64,000 bases of DNA from Marisa cornuarietis (lineage: Eukaryota > Mollusca > Gastropoda > Architaenioglossa > Ampullariidae). This document shows, piece after piece, positions 37,230-46,729 of this stretch (position 1 is its first letter; each line of letters begins with the position of its first letter). Made by a program: the position numbers and the translations under genes. The notes under the pieces are model-generated. The model had not been told where the DNA came from. It saw only the letters and a list, made by a program, of their open reading frames with translations, and searched no databases. The DNA is taken from positions 3,022,001 through 3,086,000 of the forward strand of contig SMMW01000619.1 in assembly GCA_004794655.1 (NCBI GenBank). Direction: 5' to 3'.

Positions 37230-37740
37230 GATCACAACACACCTGTTCTTCTGCTCAAAGATGAAGCTGGTGTCATTCCGTATTACTGTCAGCATCACTT
37301 TGCTTGTTTTGACCACAACATTAGGTTTATTATGAACTACAATCTGTACACATCCCTCGTAGTACCGAACATTTTTTAATGATGTAAAGGGTGGTCTCTG
37401 CCGACATGGATAGAAGAATCCAGGAATCCGAGAAGATGTGCCTGAAGAGGTTACTACTATGGACATACGATCTCCGAACATAAAACCTGTGACAGTAAGA
37501 AATACAATCGCCCCGCTGGTGGGTCAACAGAAATTTCTACTTGCAACAGTCAAGAGGCGTGAGCTGATCTTGTTCAGCCTTATAGCCCGCAAAAATGGTC
37601 CTTCAAGACGAGAGAGCAGAAGCAAAACAAAGGGAAGAAAATCTGCAGACATGGAAGAAGATGATAACAAGCATCTGATGATGATGTTTAAGGTAGACCA
37701 GTAAGACTGGTGGCCGTCCTGTCGATACTGATCACGTGGA
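37230..37740. mobile_element. Scrambled RTE-type LINE debris, unit 1
   Basis: On the plus strand from about 37345 the translation runs LYTSLVVPNIF, then NTIAPLVGQQKFLLATVKRR, matching the C-terminal part of the intact element at 56777-59443 (RLYKSLVVPILLYG and RNKIATLVGHQEPLLSTVKRR). Just before it, on the minus strand, 37240-37320 reads KTSKVMLTVIRNDTSF, matching SKVMLKVIQNRI of the same element. The two parts are in opposite orientation, so the copy was internally inverted. Confidence 0.75.
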
Positions 37741-37789
37741 TGGCGCAAGTATTTTTTTTCTTGCACATTAGTACAATAATCAGTACAAT

Positions 37790-38245
37790 AATCTCTTGAC
37801 TAGTGTTTCTGGTGTTATTTAACTGCTTATAATTTTGCAATAAGCTTTCATCAATGGCAAAATAAATTCATGTCCAAGACAGACTCCTCAAACAATTATT
37901 CTGCCATTATATGTGTGCATAGAACTATTACAAGCGATTCTAACCAATATCAACAAAGGCTAAAAAATAGGTATGTCACAGGAACTAAGGATGAACAGCA
38001 CTAGAGTGGTTCAATTGCTCTAATATCGTTTTGTTTCCATATCAAAATAAAAGGAAAATATAACACTTGTAATATAAACACGGTTTATTTCTTCATTCAT
38101 TTATCAGAAGAGAGTAACACTCCAGACTCATCCAGTCAAATGCTGCCATTAATTTTAATCCGGTGGCCATCTTGGTTCTCATCCTTGTGCTGGTTTTACT
38201 TGTGGTGTCAGTTCAAATGAAATTTGAAGGCCGCTTCTATAAACC
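37790..38245 (+). pseudogene. Truncated copy of gene B membrane exon
   Basis: It matches gene B intron 3 and exon 4 almost base for base. The exon relic starts at 38108 after TTATCAG and reads EESNTPDSSSQMLPLI. A one-base loss after CATTAATTTTAAT shifts the frame, and an 18-bp deletion at 38193 removes the end of the span together with the splice donor. No tail exon follows. It cannot be translated as in gene B. Confidence 0.88.
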
Positions 38246-38766
38246 TCCTCTCTATATATATATATACATAATTATATACACCATGTTTTCCATTTTCTTT
38301 AAAACCTCAAAATTAATAATTCTCGCAGGTTAACAGCACATAAACTAATAAACTTTCTCAGTGTGGGACGAGTAGATGTTTCACGAGGATAATGACGAGA
38401 AAATAGCATTAATATAATTAATATAAAAGAGAGATGTACAGACGATAGACAGGGTGAAATGCAAAGGTCACACTCATGAGGTTGACCCTGGTTTCTGATC
38501 AAATTTCAACTCTCTTGTCATGGGATGTCATTGCGAACCAACTTCCTTAGTCAAACAATTTGTTGTAGCTACTATCTTATCTTTCACTTTTATGTGTAGA
38601 CAAAGGAACAGACAGAAAATGGAAATAAAAACATCAGAGACAAGAGTTCCGGAAGACCGAGCTTATCTCACTTTAAAGGCCATGCTACTTTTCAGATGAT
38701 GATTCCGACAAAGGTACATCACTTGTCAATTGGACCTTTTCAAAGTTTAATTCTATCGTATCAGGT

Positions 38767-39504
38767 ATGGAAAAATGTATTTTGAATATGGTAGACAGAC
38801 TGCATTTAATGACGGTTGTCACTGTGTGGATAAGACAGTCTTTTCAACAACTCGCGGCTACATGTGCTTCCATCAAACCAGTGTTTTGTTGTTTTATTAA
38901 CCACCAGCATGTTTCCATCTTCATGGCTCCGTGTTCGACTGAGATGAGGCTGGAGGCGATGAGCGACAGTTTCTCGGCTGTTTACCTTCACATTGCTGAT
39001 GAATGTGTCTCTGCTTCGAGCATCTCGACTTTATTCTCTGTTCCAGTCTCAACAGTAACTTCACCCTCTCACTCGCTCAAGCTCTCGGATATTCCATCTT
39101 CCATCTCATCGTCGGTCGGTGTGCATATTGGTGTTCAGGATGATGACATCGCTAACGACGATGACAATGTTAATGAAGGGAACTGGTCTGCTAGGCTGCT
39201 GAATGTGAAAATCCATTGTGTACAATGTAGACAAAGTGCTTTAATATTAATGTTCTTCTTAACAGGACACGTTCGCACGGACACTTGGCTAACTTATGCA
39301 AAGTTTGTATATAACCGTCAAGTGAAAGTTCAATTTTCTTCTGTTAAAATGATTTTGACACAGTGCAGCCACAGAAATGTCATGAAGTTTGCATATAGAC
39401 AAGTTTTTCCGACATTTAGTGTTTTTTGCATCGATTATCAACATAACAAAAATTTAATGAAAGTCAGTACAACATGGACTGCAGTTAAACATCGTCGTTG
39501 CTGA
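38767..39504 (+). other. 245-codon open frame of unclear status
   Basis: The frame starts four bases after the exon 2 relic and is open to 39504. The outer parts are duplicated intron sequence with stops in unit 1. The middle (about 38885-39240), absent from unit 1, encodes a Ser-rich stretch (SVPVSTVTSPSHSLKLSDIP) and an acidic one (VQDDDIANDDDNVNEGNW). No domain, signal peptide or splice support was recognised. It may be a chance frame or a fragment of a retrocopied exon. Confidence 0.2.
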
Positions 39505-39749
39505 CTTTATGTTTAGAGACATACTGTGAGATGAGTCTTACCAGCAAGTTCAACAGCACTACCAAGATATGTCACTGTCGTGGCAATCACTGTATGAACT
39601 GAACTGGGAGGGGAACAAAATGTGGGGAGAGGAGGAGATAAGCGTGAGAACCTCGGGACTGAGTGAAGACATAAATAGCCTCCCTTGCCCACTAACAAAA
39701 CATTTATTCATGCTTTTGATAAAATGATAAGTGTGAAAGCGCGTACAAC

Positions 39750-39751
<2 letters not shown>

Positions 39752-39807
<56 letters not shown>
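39752..39807. repeat. GT microsatellite
   Basis: About twenty-eight GT dinucleotides. The matching place in unit 1 (27300-27350) has a shorter, interrupted run. Confidence 0.95.
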
Positions 39808-39808
<1 letters not shown>

Positions 39809-40744
39809 GACAGTTGTCTTTCTGTTAAGGAATACCAGGAAGGTAGTTTTAAATTTACCGTGTACACATTTTATTTGAATACATTATAACAGACCACTTC
39901 ATCAGCTCTCTCTTTAACGCTTACATCAATCAATGAAAAACAATTTTTGTTCCTTGGGTGACAGAAGAGACAATTAAGTACAGAAACACAGAGCAGAGAG
40001 TTGCAAGGACTCACCTCGCTCGTTGTTTCAGTTTTGAATGTAAAATATTTTGTATTTGCAGGACATTCGTCTGACATCATCCTAACCTGCTCCGGCCCTT
40101 GTGAAATGGCAGAACAGTTTGTAAACTTCATCACTTTGAGTTTTTCCGAGACAATGACAGGCAAACAAGAGGACAGTTGATGTCAAGAGGTCACCAATAA
40201 CAACATGGCTTTAGAGTGGGTTGAGTGTATTGTTAGACATTGTGTAACATCACTTACACTCCAGGTGATAACCTCGCAACTGTCACAGACCACCTGGTCA
40301 TTATATCAGACACATTCACCTCAGCTGACTTCTTTTGCTGTTGTTGTCGTTTTGTTGTTGTTTTTTTTTTTTTTTGCTTTTTGTTTTTTGCTCTAGTTTG
40401 AATCGTCTTATCAAAATAATATTGATATCTAATTGAGACTTTTTTCTTGACGAGTGGATGATATTCGTGATAAACAGCTGCAAGGAAACTGCACCAAATC
40501 TTGTACAGAACCAGGATTAAAAAGTTCAGAATATTCATATACAACATGAGACAAAAAGTTAAAAACATTAATTATATTAACTTTTTCATGCTACTATCGG
40601 GTGTATGTAAGTATTTATGTGTGTATGGCTGTGTGAGATTTGGTGTGTCTATGTGTTTGTTTGCTGTTGACTAAGCTGCACATTTTTAGAAATCTTACTG
40701 TCTCTAAAAATGTGCAGCTTAGTCAACAGCAAGATTTTACAGGT

Positions 40745-40892
40745 GAGTAATGTTGACAGCATTCAACTCAGCCTGATAACTGCCGCCTACACTCAGACCT
40801 CCCGTACAGTGCTAGAAGACATGAGGCTAAACACTGTATTCATAGGAGTGACTGTAACAAAAGTAGATGTGTATCTAAGCGATCGCCCGTGA
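40745..40892 (+). pseudogene. Possible further exon-2 relic, unit 2
   Basis: Open to a TGA at 40890-40892, with NTVFIGVTVTKVDVYLSDRP resembling the C-strand half of exon 2 (gene D VQVTLSRVDFLH). The unit 1 copy at 28245-28376 is disrupted. The donor is not in the family phase, so it is either decayed or unrelated. Confidence 0.3.
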
Positions 40893-41464
40893 AAGCAAAA
40901 CATAAAAAGTTGTATAAAAGCCTGTCACAAGCCAGGTGTGTGTAGCAGGGAATGTGAAGACAGTCGTTAATGATGCGTGAAGCTTGAATTCAATCAACTA
41001 GACTTTTAAAGACGAGTAGTGAGTTCAGACAAATGTCTTTCATTTCTTTTGTCATCGCTTTTCTGATTCATGTCCATCTAAAAGACATCTGTACACGCAC
41101 ACACTAATAGATGTGCACGCTCACACAGATAGACACACGGTGACAGATATCCACAAAACAGCAAACAAGATTACAGTTCAGGAGAGAAGTTGAAAAATGG
41201 ACGCAGTATCCATCATTGTCACCACCACCACCACCACCACCTCGTCACCAGCAACAATATTTTGTCACCTCTGCTCACCGGGAAACCCCACAGAGAGAAA
41301 ATCATTGATTTTGTATCGTCATTGATGGCTATCCCAGTCACACCAGCTTCGCCATAAAGAAAACGTGCGTTGAGCCACCCCTTTGTGAGTCTAGTCACCT
41401 GGATTTACCCGAACTGATAGACCTTTCCCAGAAAGTAGGCGACCTACATACATAGACAAATCGT

Positions 41465-41576
41465 AGGTCTTGACAACAGGTAGACTACTCTAGGTTTTAG
41501 CTCTTGCTTTGTGTTCTGGTGGTTTGAAGTTCATTCTTGACGACTGAGCAGTGTTATACTACAGGAACTGTCAGCC
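41465..41576 (+). promoter_or_regulatory. Conserved upstream block of gene D
   Basis: It is nearly identical to the block before gene C (29951-30071), so both genes are probably driven by the same ancestral promoter. Confidence 0.5.
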
Positions 41577-42158
41577 ATGTTGGTTACAACAATCTGTCTC
41601 CTACAACTGTTTTCCCAGCTTCAACCTGCGAGGGGTGAGACCACAGGTAGGTGAGACCTTCATGTCTACTAATGTCGCTAATGGCCGCTACAAACATGGA
41701 TCATCTCACCTGACACGAATTCTATTTAACAGTATGATAAAATTGAAGTGACAGAGCAGGTCGAGTCTAGGCTCGCTGGATAGATGTGCGATATTTGTGA
41801 GAGGCCAGTGTGCACAGCAACCCGCAGTTTAAGCCACACGCTGCCTTAAAATGTTTATTAAAAATGTGTTTAATATTTGGACCTTGAACTTGACTGTAGC
41901 AGTGTAGGCGTTAAGCGAGTAATGTTGTGTTATTATTCACTTTTATTGAGACTTAGTTTAACTTTTAAGCAGTGATAACTTGGGTGCTGAACATGCGGTA
42001 CATTAGTAAGACTTCGTGCCTACCTCACCCAGACCTCGCGAACAGACGGTGTAAAACAAGGATAGTTAATTTCCCTCGTGGTCTGATTCGTAAATCATCA
42101 AGTTTCTAGACATGTTTTAAGTGTCAACAGTCTAAACTACTTTGCTTGTGATACTGAA

Positions 42159-42201
<43 letters not shown>

Positions 42202-42730
42202 TAATAAAGGTCACTCGTATAGCGCATTATCCCTACCCTTTAGGTGCTTCACAAAAATAAATAAATAAATAAATAAATAAATTTTCACGGTACAATCTAT
42301 AGAAAACTCCTTGATATCCATATTTTCAGCTCTGTGGTCAGTCTCTTGATACGAGGTTGCTCGTTATTCCCTAAGAGTAGTTGCCACATGTCTTTTCATG
42401 GCCAAAAGAACCCGTATAGCAAGCTTCTTTACGGAAAAGTAACTGTTATCCTGCAGCACACCCTGTCTCACACCTGCGGTCATCGATGTTACACAGACTG
42501 GGTTCTGTGCAGGTGCCGCATGTGTTGTTGCAACTCATACCGTGGTACTAGCTCTGCAGGTCATTACAATAGCTTCCATGATATCCAGGAGTGCAGTCCA
42601 TTGAACATTCTCCTGTTACAATGTTGCATGTTGTTCCCCAGAGCAGTAGCACGTGCTGCTACAGTTGGGAACATACTTTACACTAGAGTAGCCCAAATCC
42701 TCCTCCTCCTCCTCCTCCTCCTCCTCCTCC

Positions 42731-42779
<49 letters not shown>

Positions 42780-44932
42780 GTGGACGGCTAGGTAGATGAT
42801 GGGATGACGAGCATGAGAAAGACAGAAAGGAAGAAAATCCTTCCAACATTTTATTTACCTGTCCATCTTTTACTTCCAGGAGAACTGATGGAGTCTGTTG
42901 GAAAACTAACACAGACAGGAAGCAATTACCAAATAACCTGCAGTTTCAACGTACAAGTCACCCTGTCCCGCGTTGACTTCCTTCATACATCCGGTACCCT
43001 TGTCCTGTCTTTACACAGTTACAGATGTGTTGAATGACTGTGTGATTGTCATCACAGTGTGCACGTCCAGAAGATCAGATTTGTTGCTGTGGTTATACGG
43101 TTTTATGTTGTGTGAACTATAGTTAACCTAGTATCGAAAAAATGTTGTCAAATAGTTAAAGTTATTTCCATATTGTCTTGTCAAACAGTGATAAATAGAT
43201 TCTATTGTCAGTATACAGTTAACATCGTCACGAATGTCTAATGCGCTGTGATATAGTTATCATTGGATTGAATGGATTGTTATGTCATGATATGATCAGC
43301 CTTGTGTAAACATGTTTTACAGTTAACTGTTTCTGTTGCTGTAGTCAAACAACTTTGTCGAGGTGGATAGCCAAGTGGTTAGAATACTGGTGTCCAAACT
43401 TTAAAGTCCGCTGGTTCGATTCCCGCGCAAAATATTTAAAAATTATTTTCTTGTTTAAAACTACCTGACACCTGTGCACTCCCACAGGATCACGCGTGTT
43501 CGCCATCGTGGACTGTGGCGGCTTTTGCAGAGTTCGCAGCACCTACCAAGATGTCCTCCACATAGAATCTCCAAAGAACACGATTTCCGGTGACTATTTT
43601 GTCTTCAGTGCCTTGCGCTCAGACAACACCACCGGAACTTACACGTGTCACGGAATTCCTATAACTCCGGTGGCCTCCCCTACTCCGCCAGGTACTGGCG
43701 ATGGCGCGGAAAATCAAAAGACATCAACTACGCCACCTGAGACAGATAAGGCCTCACATGATGCTGGTGAGATTGTTGTTGTTGTTGTTGTTGTTTTTAA
43801 ACTATTTTCATAAAAGGAGTGGATGGTTCCTATCGTGCGTTGGGGCCCCGGCTTCCCCTAGTGTACTTTACTATAAAGCTCTATCTTCAATCATATAAAT
43901 ATGACTATAAATATATTTCCTATTTTGATAAGTATTTTTCACTTAATTACTCTTGCTCATTCCTTAATTCCAAAGAAATTCATATTCATACACTTTAAAT
44001 TCCTATGCCCTGTATAAATTGCATATAAATAATTGTGTTCCACAGGAACCAGAATCAAGAACTTTTTTCTTGATTGTCTCCCTTCACTTGTTGTAGCTGT
44101 GCTGCAGACACTGCAGTCCACACAATGCTCGTCCTTCTTACCCTCCCCTCCTCTGCTCTTGCTAATTTTCTACCATCTTTCTCTACAGAATCACTATATT
44201 TTCTATGTTCTGTTACTTGGTGTGCTTTTGTGTTTTCCATCTTTGTTTTTCTGTTTGTCGTCAGTATTGTCGTTTATTCTTACGACCTCGTGTTCTGTCC
44301 ATGTAGTCCATGTCTCTTCCTTGTTTTAAGTGCTAAGAGCATGCTCTCTATGAGTGTGAATATGCGCTATACAAATCTTCATTATTATTATTATTATTAC
44401 TTGTTAAAATGTCAACACAAGCTGATGCCCCATATAATATGCACACATAGATTCGCAAGAAGACAGCCAAAGAATCAGATAAGCTGACAGTCTGATAATT
44501 TCAACCGCTATCCCACCCAGCATATCAGACAGCCGATCAGCCAGATACCTTGTCCTCTAACAAGCAAGTCCATATATCAATAGTAAAGTCAATTTTATTT
44601 CTGTGTGGCTGTAGGTGGAAGTGGTAACGGACTACTTGCACTACTAATAATCCCCATCCTATTGGTACTAGCAGGAGTAGTCTTATTCCTTCTTTACAGG
44701 TAAGTAAGCATTATAATTACATAGATTTTATGAGTGTACTGTATTTTAAGTATTTTGTCTTTATTTTTTGTGGTCTGACATTTATTTTTCCTGGAGATCA
44801 TGTCTAATTACTGATAGATCGGCTTTTCATAAAGACATTTAAAAGGCTATTAAAGAGTAGCAATCACACCTTCAGCTAAGTGTTTTTTGCCATGGACATA
44901 ACATTTCTTTTTTCGCAGCCATTCTTCGAGAT

Positions 44933-44973
<41 letters not shown>

Positions 44974-46612
44974 ACACATACACTTCCTTCAAAGGCACAC
45001 GCACACTAACACATGCTTAGTTACAGGGCGTCTGTTGCTGAAGCTTCAGTTTCTAATCAGAATCTTCTCCTACAGGCGAGGAGTGATCAAGATTCCATGT
45101 TTGAGAAAAAATGGACGAGACCGACAACAACCATTTGACCTGATGGATACCCTGTGGAATCTGCTGCAGCCTGTCACTCGTTGTTGGACAAGGATACGTC
45201 ACCACAGTCAATCGACTCAGGAGGATCATGAGACTACAAACCAGGATGAAGAACATGTCAGATATGAAGACAAAGAGATTCGTGAGATTTTCGTACATCA
45301 CCGGCCCGCAGAGCGGTCTCCCCTGTTAGGTAAAGTCGGTAGTGACGAGAGTAAAGAGGAAAATACTGACAGCAAAGAGCACCAAGCACTGATTCGTGAT
45401 TCATCCATCAGGTTCGAACCCACACAGGAGGAAAATATTGGTGTTGAGGAGCGACAGCCATTACAAGAATCTTCTCCCTTATCTAGCAGCACTAAAGCCA
45501 AAAATGAAAATGGTGGTGTTGAGGAAGGTCAGGTATCATCGAATTCTTCACTAATATCTAACAGCATTGAGGTCGAAGATGAAAACGGTGGTACTGAAGA
45601 ACTTCCGGCATTACCGGAATCACGAGCGGCGTCTTTGTCACGTGATGTCATTGCGTGTAAAGATGAGTCAGCTGATTCAACAAGACAAACATTTGCATCA
45701 GGGTTACAGTCTCATGGGACAAGAGCATCAGGAGACCGACCTGCTGCTCCGCCCAGAAGCCGTCCATCGCACGGTAATGTACTCAGAGGTACTAATGTGC
45801 CACCTTACTCGACCTTTTCTACACCATCGCACGGCAAAGACCTCCAAGATGATAGGAGTGACAGTACTTTTCCCTTGCAATCTCCTCTTTCAGTAACTGG
45901 CCATGGAAAGCCCGAAGATGAGAATGATGACATAGACCTTTCTTCTTCAACTTCACCAAAACCTCGCAATGCAGAGAAAAAAAATATTCGTCAACTTGGG
46001 GTCAGCGTGCAGCAAACACCAAACATCGCCGACTCCAAGGTAGAGACAGAAGGAGGGGAAATCAAGGACATAAACCATCAGTCAAATACAGAAAGAAATA
46101 AAGAAGAAGTAAAAGAAAAAGAAGAGAGAGAAGGCGAGAGGACAAAGGTTGAAATGGAAGAAAGAGGAAGCAAGGAAGCAAAGTCAGAGACAGAAAACAA
46201 TGAGAATACAAAATTGAAACAGGAGCGAGGTGGAGAAACAATGGCGGCAAAGGCTGAGAGAGAACACCAAGAAGAAGCAGCGTTGAAAATGGAAAATACT
46301 AAAGAATTGAACGCAGTGGAAGATAAAAAACAGAGTAAAGACATGACAACAGAAACTAAAGAAGAACTGGCGGCAAATGTCAACAAAGAAGAAGATAGTG
46401 ACAGTGATCAAAGTAGTAGTGGTTCTTCTGATGATGTTGATAGCGCTGCTGGCACAAGTCTTTCTTTCCAGCCTCTTACTGGTACTGGTGCAGCCTCTGC
46501 TGATGACACGCCGGAGCTTCCTCAGAAGAGAAACACAATACAAAGACTGAGCTCCAAGCTAAGCGGAATAACCAGCCTTTACACCACCGACAATGACGAT
46601 GTGAATGTGTAA
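41577..46612 (+). CDS. Gene D: long-tailed single-Ig membrane protein, five exons
   Basis: Coding exons are 41577-41646, 42880-42993, 43488-43766, 44615-44699 and 45076-46612, giving 694 residues with phases 1-1-1-2. The signal peptide differs from gene C at two residues. The Ig part has YQITCSFNVQVTLSRVDFLH, then FAIVDCGGFCRVRSTYQDVL (C-x3-C) and the F-strand TTGTYTCHG. A Pro/Thr stalk and a span (LLALLIIPILLVLAGVVLFL) follow. The 511-residue tail has an extra amphipathic piece near its start (PFDLMDTLWNLLQPVTRCW), the acidic dileucine ERSPLL, the proline motif RPAAPPRSRPSHG, and a Lys/Glu-rich region. It lacks the HPQEV repeats of gene C. Exon 2 differs from gene C at 16 of 38 residues although flanks are about 95% identical. 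It converges with the lectin gene E. Function unknown. Confidence 0.85.
42160..42285. repeat. ATA and AAAT microsatellites around a retroelement end
   Basis: An ATA run at about 42158-42201 and an AAAT run at about 42255-42284 enclose GTCACTCGTATAGCGCATTA, related to the repeat at 15040-15115. It lies in intron 1 of gene D. Confidence 0.85.
42697..42777. repeat. CTC and ATC trinucleotide repeat
   Basis: About eleven CTC units run directly into about fifteen ATC units in intron 1 of gene D, 100 bp before exon 2. Poly-Leu, poly-Ile and poly-Asp frames here are artefacts. Confidence 0.95.
43355..43432 (+). mobile_element. tRNA-derived SINE head in gene D intron 2
   Basis: GGATAGCCAAGTGGTTAGAA (A box) and CTGGTTCGATTCCCGCGC (B box) lie at tRNA spacing, directly before exon 3. 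The homologous place in gene C holds a decayed copy (31140-31215). No acceptor stem pairing and no tail were found, so it is not a tRNA gene. Confidence 0.65.
44075..44400 (+). mobile_element. SINE-like element with ATT tail, copy 1
   Basis: A roughly 320-bp element runs from CACACAATGCTCGTCCTTCT to ATGCGCTATACAAATCTTCA and an ATT repeat. Two more copies lie at 53985-54285 (+) and 59460-59775 (-). It is in intron 3 of gene D and absent from gene C, so it inserted after duplication. A GTG..GCGCTATA..ATT end is typical of LINE-derived 3' tails in invertebrates. Confidence 0.7.
44936..44970. repeat. CA microsatellite
   Basis: About seventeen CA dinucleotides in intron 4 of gene D. Confidence 0.9.
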
Positions 46613-46719
46613 CAATGTGCGATTATAACACAACTAATAACATCCCCCACAAGCCACACAAATATCAGTAACCAAGTCTGTCAGCTTGTGAAATGTGAGG
46701 GAGAAGTTTGACACACTTC

Positions 46720-46725
46720 AATAAA
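46720..46725 (+). terminator. Candidate poly(A) signal of gene D
   Basis: AATAAA occurs 108 bp past the stop codon, a normal distance for a short 3' UTR. Confidence 0.5.
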
Positions 46726-46729
46726 ACTG

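Larger units (their letters stand above)
23210..37740. repeat. Segmental duplication unit 1 (with gene C)
   Basis: Collinear matches link this span to 37790-49235 over many points: 23210-23640 to 37790-38245, 25784 to 38311, 26430 to 38696, 27535 to 40062, 28230-28375 to 40740-40892, 29700-30150 to 41210-41650, all five exons of gene C to gene D, 36050-36220 to 48040-48205, and 37200-37740 to 48690-49235. The offset stays between about 10.6 and 14.6 kb, changing through insertions (LINEs at 28950 and 31464 in unit 1) and deletions. Non-coding identity by eye is about 85-95%. Confidence 0.9.
38696..40264 (+). pseudogene. Dead Ig receptor gene, unit 2 (exon 2 and exon 3 relics)
   Basis: The exon 2 relic at 38696-38764 (69 nt) is still open in phase 1 with both splice sites: DDDSDKGTSLVNWTFSKFNS then IVSG. 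It is shorter than the usual 114 nt and has Trp where the B-strand Cys belongs. The exon 3 relic at 40062-40264 reads HSSDIILTCSGPCEMAEQFV, then NFITLSFSETMTGKQEDS and a stop; a frameshift relative to gene B explains the stop, since VDVKRSP appears in the next frame. Compared with unit 1, decay is slightly less advanced. No signal, membrane or tail exon was found. Confidence 0.75.

Noticed and set aside
42334..42912. Frames with poly-Leu/Ile and poly-Asp/Glu
   Set aside because: They are produced by the CTC/ATC repeat in intron 1 of gene D.
43360..43432. tRNA gene
   Set aside because: The head has A and B boxes, but the acceptor stem does not pair; a decayed copy sits at the same place in gene C.
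5326..46612. Calling genes A-D allorecognition receptors or activating/inhibitory immune receptors
   Set aside because: No ITAM, ITIM, TIR or kinase module is visible, and the architecture alone does not prove such a role; kept as inference only.
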